Virus record (IMG/VR): IMGVR_UViG_3300032360_000010
Coordinates: 1-53,239 of that record
Source: a virus
Length of the DNA: 53,239 bases
Strand: one strand, 5' to 3'
The position numbers and the translations under genes are program-made. This document shows positions 43,767-50,700 of the stretch, one piece after another (within the stretch, counting starts at the first letter, position 1; every line of letters begins with the position of its first letter). The notes under the pieces are model-generated. The model searched no databases and was not told the DNA's origin. It was given only the letters and a program-made list of their open reading frames with translations.

Positions 43767-44725
43767 GTTAATGCTCCTGCCGGATGTGGCAGCAGCGGAC
43801 CTTCAGGGTGTCCTTCTAGCGGCCTTTTTTGTTGGATGGGATTTAAGAGACCTTGCGTGTGGGCGGATACGGAGTATCCAGAATTGTAATAGGTTTCGTA
43901 ATCTTGGAAGATCCACGGTAAATAAACGGGAGAAACCCAAGGAGCGGCTTCGTTTGCTTCAAAGATTTGAACTACTTCATCTCCGCCTTGTCCAAAATTG
44001 GACAGATAGACGTATCTTTCTCCGGAAGTGATGCGACGGACACCGTGTGTTCCAACATAATTTTGGGGGAAGAAGAGAAGGTCGCCGGTAACTGGTTTGT
44101 ATTCAACATCGGCGTAGGGGAAGTACATTTCTCCCCCTTCGTATTCGTCGTTCAAATAGACGATGCAGGCTAAAACTTGATAGATGGCTTGCGGTCTGGG
44201 AGTTAAATATCGCTGACCGTCTATAACGCGAAAGTTGGTGTCGTTATCGTTGTGTTCCCCAAGGATACCGTTGGAACTGTACTTAAGAATGTGACCACGG
44301 TTTTTCCACCAAAGGGTATTCAAAATCATTGGATGCATGTCGATGTATCTAATAAGAGATTTGTATATGACTTCTTCACAGGATTGGAAGAAATCAGCAA
44401 CCGGTTCAGGAGTGTCGTCCTGTACGGGCATGTTGTCCGCATCAGACCCTAAACGGAGTGCCTGTTCGGACAGCATTTCTAAGCCGCCTTCGACTACGTT
44501 GCCCAAAAAGTCTTCGGCCCAACGATCTCCGTTTTCTTCTATAACTTTGATACCGCAATCAGCAAATGTAACCCGTTCGTCCAAATAAGGAAGAACCGAT
44601 TTTTGATCAACATCAATGGCGTTTTTGAACAAGACAATGCCACTGCCATAGTTGTGCAGTTCAAGATCAGAGATAGATTGACAGTCGGAACCGTCAATCA
44701 TCGGCATTTCAAATACGGAACCCAT
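43763..44725 (-). CDS. Fe(II)/2-oxoglutarate oxygenase, prolyl-4-hydroxylase type (9)
   Basis: 320 residues from ATG 44725 (the codon before it is a TTG). Ligands H158-N-D160, distal H227, R237. Strongly like (8): H-N-D-N-D-T-N-F-R, then I-V-Y-L-N-D, G-G-E-M-Y/H-F-P-Y, G-T-H-G-V. (8) and (9) are duplicates separated by the Cys-rich gene. The N-terminus has an acidic stretch. It is 27 bases downstream of the next small gene of the operon. Confidence 0.87.
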   Translation of the reverse strand: MGSVFEMPMIDGSDCQSISDLELHNYGSGIVLFKNAIDVDQKSVLPYLDERVTFADCGIKVIEENGDRWAEDFLGNVVEGGLEMLSEQALRLGSDADNMPVQDDTPEPVADFFQSCEEVIYKSLIRYIDMHPMILNTLWWKNRGHILKYSSNGILGEHNDNDTNFRVIDGQRYLTPRPQAIYQVLACIVYLNDEYEGGEMYFPYADVEYKPVTGDLLFFPQNYVGTHGVRRITSGERYVYLSNFGQGGDEVVQIFEANEAAPWVSPVYLPWIFQDYETYYNSGYSVSAHTQGLLNPIQQKRPLEGHPEGPLLPHPAGALT

Positions 44726-44752
44726 CAATCCAGATTATCAGTAAAGGACTCG

Positions 44753-44998
44753 TTACGAGGGTACGGCGTCACGTTCTGTTTTTAGATTAGTGAGTCGGGT
44801 GCAAACATCTTCCAGTTTGTGTTCCAACACATAATCGTCGGTTGGGGTCGCAGCGGGTGCGGTATAAGAAGCAGATAGGTCGTCGGGGTCGGTGCCAATC
44901 GTCCATGACAGTCTGCGAACCTGTGACTCTACGTCAGCAATGGCTTGCTCAAGCAGACTTCGCTTTTCTGAATTTGAGAGCGTTGTTTCAAAATCCAT
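44753..44998 (-). CDS. Small helical protein (family of three, copy 1)
   Basis: 81 residues, helical, with R-R-L-S-W-T-I-G-T-D-P-D-D-L, then Y-T-A-P, then a second helix. The same pattern occurs in the gene at 46540-46767 (R-L-S-W-A-L-G-I-D-P-D-D-L) and in a looser form at 46318-46527. No known family. Probably an oligomeric helical hairpin; function unknown. Confidence 0.6.
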   Translation of the reverse strand: MDFETTLSNSEKRSLLEQAIADVESQVRRLSWTIGTDPDDLSASYTAPAATPTDDYVLEHKLEDVCTRLTNLKTERDAVPS

Positions 44999-45006
44999 GA
45001 TTATCC

Positions 45007-45756
45007 CTACGACGTTCTTTTGCAGACAGTTACGCCATGTTCCATCGGTATATGATAGACGGTGAAGTCGGTTTTTGCGGCAAGATGTTTAGCGAATCGT
45101 GTATAAAAACTAGTATGTGTCTGGGATAGTCCATTAGCGTAAATGGATGTCCATTCGCTAGACTCAAACCAAATCATTACACCGCCAACTTTGAGTGTGT
45201 CCAAATAGGCATCTAGAAGTTTTGTATTTGGGCCAAAGAACCCTATGGGAGTGCTTCGCACAACGTCGTAAGTTCCGGCCAAAGATCCGTCAAGGATGTC
45301 CTGTTCGTCTACTGCTGAATATCGTGCGTCGGGATAGTTCGCTGCCACGGCTGGTTGTGTGAGAGCGAACTGTTCAAAGTGGTGAAGATTCCAATTGTTT
45401 ACAAATGTGTACTCTCGTCCTGTGTTCTCAAGGTCATCGAACAGTGTGACAAGGGGAACGAAAATGGGAGTAAGTATTTTGAGAGTCCCCCCGGTGTCCA
45501 GCATGTCCACGACCATGCTTTCAGTCGTGTAGGCGATCCACATCATCGCAGCCCAATTCGGATCAGGGTTTTGGTAAGTCTCATACTGGATGAGTGCGTA
45601 ATCGTCAGAGATGGCGATACTTCTGCGGTCCATACTGATTGCGTCATAATGTGCAAGTACGGAAGTTGCGTAGTCGCTAACCATGTCTGTATCAATATTA
45701 GGGCTATTGGAAAATTCTTGAGCGATGCGACCGGTTTCAAACCAATGACTAGACAT
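45007..45756 (-). CDS. Methyltransferase-like (Rossmann) protein
   Basis: 249 residues. Near residues 160-205, S-A-V-D-E-Q-D-I-L ... T-Y-D-V-V and then Y-L-D-T-L-K-V-G-G-V-M-I-W-F look like the middle and late strands of a class I SAM methyltransferase. The glycine-rich SAM loop at the start is not clear, so the call is tentative. Start ATG overlaps the previous stop (TAATG). Confidence 0.4.
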   Translation of the reverse strand: MSSHWFETGRIAQEFSNSPNIDTDMVSDYATSVLAHYDAISMDRRSIAISDDYALIQYETYQNPDPNWAAMMWIAYTTESMVVDMLDTGGTLKILTPIFVPLVTLFDDLENTGREYTFVNNWNLHHFEQFALTQPAVAANYPDARYSAVDEQDILDGSLAGTYDVVRSTPIGFFGPNTKLLDAYLDTLKVGGVMIWFESSEWTSIYANGLSQTHTSFYTRFAKHLAAKTDFTVYHIPMEHGVTVCKRTS

Positions 45757-46058
45757 TACGCTGCCTCTGCTATTTGACGTTGGCGATGTGCCCGACGAGC
45801 GAGTTGAAGCAAAAGAGATCGTTCAGTTTCAAGATACGAATTTGCGGCAGTGTCGATCGCTAGTGTTCTGGCGTTGTCGCCGCCAGTGTAGTTGTCACGA
45901 ATGCCATTGATAATGTCGTCAAAAGTTATAGTGGCTTCGTCCTCCCAATCCAAACCAATAATAAACATGAGGACAGCCAAGTTGAATTCAGTAGCGCTCA
46001 GATGTTTCGCGGGGTCGTAAAGGGATCCTGCTTCTTCCCAACTGTTTCGTAAAGCCAT
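45756..46058 (-). CDS. Hypothetical helical protein
   Basis: 100 residues, amphipathic helices, ending R-R-A-H-R-Q-R-Q. N-terminus M-A-L-R-N-S-W-E-E. No recognised family. A small accessory gene in the minus operon, overlapping the methyltransferase-like gene by one base. Confidence 0.55.
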   Translation of the reverse strand: MALRNSWEEAGSLYDPAKHLSATEFNLAVLMFIIGLDWEDEATITFDDIINGIRDNYTGGDNARTLAIDTAANSYLETERSLLLQLARRAHRQRQIAEAA

Positions 46059-46072
46059 AATTATTCTTTCGA

Positions 46073-46321
46073 CTAAACGTTGGTACTCTCAGTGTTTCTG
46101 TGACAAAACATGGTGTATTGATCTGATACAAATTCAGTAGCGTTTAATACATTATTCCAACGTGGGATGTCATCATCCCGATTTATTTCAGTTTCAAAAG
46201 CCTGATCGCTTCCGGGCATATCGTCACGATGGCTGGTTTCGGCAACAGCCCGATTTTTACTTTTTGCAAGGGCAACCTGAGAGACTTCTGGTACGAACAT
46301 TCGCGGTTCTGGATAACTCAT
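46073..46321 (-). CDS. Small hypothetical protein
   Basis: 82 residues from ATG 46321 (ATGA overlap with the preceding gene's stop). Acidic/polar: D-D-M-P-G-S-D-Q, D-D-D-I-P-R-W-N-N. A frame extends upstream but within the neighbour. No known family. Confidence 0.5.
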   Translation of the reverse strand: MSYPEPRMFVPEVSQVALAKSKNRAVAETSHRDDMPGSDQAFETEINRDDDIPRWNNVLNATEFVSDQYTMFCHRNTESTNV

Positions 46322-46527
46322 GCCAATGCCTCCAAAGCAGCAGCCTGTTTCTTGAGGCAATCATATGCCTCATAGTTGGTATGGTCTGATGCGACAGGGA
46401 TTACTAAAGAACTAGAGATTTCGTCTGATGTGACACCCAACGCAAGTGCGAGTGCTTGGGTGGAATATTCTAAGAATTTTTTAGCGTCTGCCTTTGCGGC
46501 GGTTACTTCTGCTTCTGTTAAAGCCAT
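46318..46527 (-). CDS. Small helical protein (family of three, diverged copy 2)
   Basis: 69 residues from ATG 46527, with AGGGG upstream (start three codons inside a TTG frame). L-A-L-G-V-T-S-D-E-I corresponds to the L-G-I-D-P-D-D-L position of the other two copies, followed by a helix ending in A-A-A-L-E-A-L. Probably a diverged duplicate. Confidence 0.5.
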   Translation of the reverse strand: MALTEAEVTAAKADAKKFLEYSTQALALALGVTSDEISSSLVIPVASDHTNYEAYDCLKKQAAALEALA

Positions 46528-46539
46528 TCGATCCAACCC

Positions 46540-46767
46540 CTATAATGCTGCGAGCGCTGCTTTCACGGTGGCGAGACTAGTAAGTGTGTCTTCTAGTCGT
46601 GTTTCTGCTGTTTCCGGATCAGCGGGAGCGGCGTAGTCCGCTGCAAGGTCGTCGGGGTCGATACCCAAAGCCCAAGACAAGCGATAAATTTCCCCCTCTT
46701 TATCAGCGATAACCGCATTCAATGCAGTGGTTTTTGTTGCTGTTGTCATAATGCTACTGAAATCCAT
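46540..46767 (-). CDS. Small helical protein (family of three, copy 3); first gene of the minus operon
   Basis: 75 residues from ATG 46767, with GAGG upstream; the frame continues upstream but without start support. R-L-S-W-A-L-G-I-D-P-D-D-L-A-A-D-Y-A-A-P matches the copy at 44753-44998. As the first gene it lies closest to the promoter candidate at 46804-46812. Confidence 0.6.
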   Translation of the reverse strand: MDFSSIMTTATKTTALNAVIADKEGEIYRLSWALGIDPDDLAADYAAPADPETAETRLEDTLTSLATVKAALAAL

Positions 46768-46803
46768 AGAAGAAACCTCTTTTGTAGATACGGCTCTAGT
46801 CGG

Positions 46804-46812
46804 ACTATAGCA
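46804..46812 (-). promoter_or_regulatory. Extended -10 promoter candidate for the minus operon
   Basis: On the minus strand the bases read TGCTATAGT, an extended -10 (TGnTATAAT-like), 37 bases from the ATG at 46767. No good -35 is seen, as expected for extended -10 promoters. Position in the divergent gap supports it. Confidence 0.4.
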
Positions 46813-46900
46813 TAATCCAAAATGAGCCACGACAGGTACACATCTGCGATAACAGTATACGTCCATTTAGCCGGGGGTCAGAGATAGTAATATTGAAGTT

Positions 46901-46912
46901 GGTCGCAAGACC
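46901..46912. other. GGTC-GCAA-GACC hairpin in the divergent gap
   Basis: A four-base GC-rich stem with a GNRA-type tetraloop, followed on the plus strand by TTTCTT. It could be a weak terminator or a leader structure of the holin gene. The rest of the gap (46768-46944) shows no gene. Confidence 0.3.
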
Positions 46913-46944
46913 TTTCTTAACAGGCGAAGGAATGAGGTTAACGC

Positions 46945-47151
46945 ATGGCTGAATACAAAGATTTGGCTGAACGTACCATTGCAACCTTTATTCAGGCCGC
47001 TATTGGTGCCATGGGTACTAACAGCGTCATGGATCTTGGCGTAGATAACTGGAAGATGATTCTGATGGCCGGTGTGTCAGCAGGGGTCGCAGTTATCAAG
47101 GGCTGGGCTGCAAGCAAGTTTGGTGATCGTTCACCGTCGATGCTTTCATAA
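46945..47151 (+). CDS. Holin, r1t-like
   Basis: 68 residues. Two hydrophobic helices (about residues 9-25, then W-K-M-I-L-M-A-G-V-S-A-G-V-A-V-I, 36-52) separated by a short polar loop, and the ending G-D-R-S-P-S, are typical of the r1t-type holins of actinophages (N-terminus K-D-L-A-E-R-T-I-A-T-F). Holins open the inner membrane for endolysin release. It stands first in the plus-strand lysis-side unit. Confidence 0.82.
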   Translation: MAEYKDLAERTIATFIQAAIGAMGTNSVMDLGVDNWKMILMAGVSAGVAVIKGWAASKFGDRSPSMLS

Positions 47152-47223
47152 GGTTGCAAGACAAAAAAGACAACCATTTCTGTACGTTTCTGTATGGAAT
47201 CAGCAGGTAACATCTATAACGAC

Positions 47224-47243
47224 TTGAGTGCATGTATGCTCAA
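47224..47243 (+). promoter_or_regulatory. Inverted repeat next to the ribosome site of the membrane-protein gene
   Basis: TTGAG-t-GCAT-gt-ATGCTCAA forms a nine-base stem with one bulged base and ends at the start of AAAAGGGG, the ribosome site for the ATG at 47255. It may be an operator or a translation-modulating hairpin. TATAAC (47215-47220) just upstream could be a -10. Confidence 0.4.
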
Positions 47244-47254
47244 AAGGGGTTGTT

Positions 47255-47707
47255 ATGGATGGGGATCTGCGGAAACGTCTTGACGAGGTTGCGAAATTAC
47301 TTTCGCAGCCCCTAGAAGAGACGGACGCTGGGGCAGACCCGGATGTGGGTGGTGGTGTCTTCGATACGGCCAAAAAGGCAACTGGCAAAGCCACGAGCCT
47401 GATTGACCGAATCAAAGACAACATCGCTTATGTCCTTGGTCTGCCCGCAGCAGTTTCCGGAGCCTTTGGCTTTATATGGCAATCATCCGGCGAGGAGGCT
47501 GCACTTGGGTATCAAGTGCAGCAACTGGAAGAAGCCGTAGCAGAATTGAAAGCAGAAAATGATCTTCTTGGCGGAGGAACGAAGAACTTTTCTTTAGACA
47601 TGAGTGGCGCACCGGGTGGATCGGTAACTGTCATTTGTGTCGCCGCTGGGTTACTTGTTTTAATCGCACTTCTTTTCTGGTACCAGAGTAAACGCAAAAA
47701 GCGGTAG
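47255..47707 (+). CDS. Membrane protein with C-terminal TM helix and coiled coil
   Basis: 150 residues from ATG 47255 (AGGGG upstream; an upstream GTG is less likely). It has an acidic N-terminal helix, an amphipathic segment (about 60-80), a coiled coil (L-E-E-A-V-A-E-L-K-A-E), then a TM segment (about 123-144) and a basic tail K-R-K-K-R. Possible holin partner or anti-holin. It ends five bases before the lipoprotein gene. Confidence 0.65.
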   Translation: MDGDLRKRLDEVAKLLSQPLEETDAGADPDVGGGVFDTAKKATGKATSLIDRIKDNIAYVLGLPAAVSGAFGFIWQSSGEEAALGYQVQQLEEAVAELKAENDLLGGGTKNFSLDMSGAPGGSVTVICVAAGLLVLIALLFWYQSKRKKR

Positions 47708-47711
47708 AGCC

Positions 47712-50700
47712 GTGAAACGGTTTATCGCCACTCTGCTCGCGGGGTCGCTGTTCTTCTTCGGATGCTCCTCTCCTGCCGGAGATCCTGACGCGCCGACGAC
47801 CACTCTCTTTCCTCCTACAACTACCAGTGTGGTTACAACGACCACTGGTTTGGTCGTTCCGACTACGACCATCACTCCAAAAATTCTTGAAGAAGTTCCC
47901 CTAGCGGATCATTCCATTCCGGATTACACGGCCAATGAGGACACCTTCTCATTTGAGAACTTTGGTGGTGGCGAGGCACCGGCAGACCTGACAGTAAACA
48001 TGGCGCGTCGTCTGTATGGCGACAACCAAGTCTGTTCAGATGTAACCGACGGTCAATGTACGCCGTACCCGGTGATCTTGCAGTTGATGTCTCAGGCCAA
48101 CAAGTCAATGCGTGGAGGATTGTGCGAAGGCTTGGCAGTGTTGAGCCTCCGCCTCGCAGGCGACATAGAAACCCTTGCGACTTTCCAAAACACGCAAACT
48201 GTTGCGGAACTCATCAAACAGGATCCGGCCCTCCTCTCTGAAATCGCCTACTGGTATGTAACCCAGTTCGCCATGGAGGTACAGCAGGAAGCCTCCTCGT
48301 ATTTAGAAAAGTCTCCCAAGGAGTTGGCAGAGGTTCTTCTCTACGACTTCTCAGAAGCGGAAAGGGGAAACCCACACACCGGCTTCACAATCGGTATTTA
48401 CAGCGAAATGGGCGGACACGCTGTCACCCCTTACCGGGTCGAAGAAATGGCCGGTGGTTACAGAATCTACATATACGACAGCAACTGGCCCAACGAAGAA
48501 CGCTGGATTGACGTATCTAACGACGGCCAGTGGTTGTACGCCCTCGCTGCGACCAATCCTACGGAACAATCGGAGGCTTGGTCTGGTGGGACGGGGACGA
48601 TGGAACTCACCCCCATGCGTTCCCGGTCTGGCCCATTCACATGCAGTTTCTGTCCTCAGGAAGAGGGAGAAGAATCGGGCACGATGCTTACTGTTGCTGC
48701 TTCCGGCGACAAGCAGATGGCTCTCAAGATTGAAACTGAATCAGGTGACAGGCTGGGGTACTACGACGGCGTGTTCGTTAATGAAATCGAAGGTGCTACC
48801 TATCGTTATTTGATTTCAGGACCAAGTACCGCTGATCCGGTTCTCGTATTCCTTCCGCCGGGGGTGGAGTCATTCTCCGCAGACGTAGAAGAGATCCACG
48901 TTCCAACTCCTGAAGTAGAAAAGCCAACTTCCACTAAGGACAGGATTGAAGAGGCATTAGAGGAAAAGGTAGAAGAAGAGACTGAGCAGAAGTTTTCTTT
49001 GCTGGTTTTGAATGAAGAGAAATCTATTCAGATCGAAGCCGTCATCGTGGAGGAAGAGGAGCCTGAGCGGTGGGAGCAGCCTGAAGAAGAAACAGAGCCT
49101 GAAGAGGTTCAGTCATTGTTGGACTTCTCTGATGACGCAATTGAAATTGCTGATATTGAAGAAGCCACTGTAGCGATTGCGGTGGATGCCCTAGAGGTTG
49201 AAATTGAGTTGGAGTCTGGTCAGCAGATTGAGGTGGTCTTTGCACCAGAACCGGACCCGGACCCGGAGCCAGAACCTGAGCAGCCCGGTGCCCCAGAGCC
49301 TGAGCCTGAGCCAGTCAGGGACATGCTGGATATCGCCATTCAGAACGATCAAGGTGAGGTACTGGCTGAGGTAGAGGTTGACATGACCGCTTACCGGGTT
49401 GTCGAACAGGTGTTCGATGAGCCAACTGTCACCATTCCTAATGAACCATCGACCACTCCTCCTCCACCATCGGAACCCGTAATCGTTCCCGTTCTTATCG
49501 AACTGGTGTTCGATGAAGAAGTCGGGGAAATAGTACAAGAAGAAGTTGAGATCGAAGCGTGGGTTGCTTCTGACGCTGAGTATTTCCAAGCGATCGCTGA
49601 AGACCGCATTGAAGAAGTGTTGGGTGCTTCTTACGTTGAAGAGATTCAATCAGTTGAGGAGTGGGAAGCCCCCGAAATATTTGAAGACGATGAAATTGAT
49701 TTCATCGAAATCCTTCTCAGCGTGGATGAGGAGTATTGGGAAGACGAGCAGTGGGATGAAGTCGAATACGACGATGAATGGTTTGAAGAAGAACAGGAGT
49801 TGATGGACGATCTCTTTGGTGAGGCTGTCGATGTCGAAGAACTGTTTGAAGAAGTTGAATCATTTATGGAGGAGGTCGAAGAAGAACGAACCGTGTTCTT
49901 TGCCGAACACGAAGAGTTTGATGAGGAGGAGTTCTGGGAGGAGTACGAAGAAGAATATTACGAAGAGGATTTCGCGTTCCAAGAATACGACGCCGAACTA
50001 GAAGAGGAGATGATCCTTGAGGAAATGGGTTTGGAGGAATGGAACGAAGATCTGATGGGTCCATCCCCCACCGAGACTGTGGAGTGGGAGGAAGAAGACT
50101 GGGACACCTACGACGAGGAAATGGATGCCATCTGGGAAGAGGAGATGGACAACCCGGAGGCGTGGGAAGAAGAACTACTAGAGGAATTGGGCGTAGAGGA
50201 ATGGCCTGAAGATTGGGGTCCGTCACCCACGGAATCGGCTGAGTGGACTGAAGAAGACTGGGACGCCTACGACCAAGAGTGGGCGGTTGATGAAGAAGCG
50301 CGGATTCTTGAAGAGGAAGGGTTTGAGGAGTGGCCGGAAGATTGGGGTCCGTCCCCCAGTGAAACCGCATTGTGGGATGACGGTGACTGGCAGGCTTACG
50401 ACGAAGAAATGCAGGCATTGTGGGAAGAAGAGGAAGCATCTTGGGAAGAGGAAGTAGAAGAAGAATGGGTTGAAGAAGAAGAACAAGTTGAGGAGGAGTG
50501 GGTTGAAGAGCCTTTTGAGGAATGGGACGAGTGGACGGGTGATGATGAGGAAGCGTTGATCCTTGAAGAAATGGGACTTGAAGAATGGCCGGAGGACTGG
50601 GGTCCGTCTCCTGCCGAGTCTTGGGATTGGACAGAAGACGATTGGCAGGCTTACGACGAAGAACGGGAACAGGAGTTCCTTGAAATCCTTGGGGATCTCA

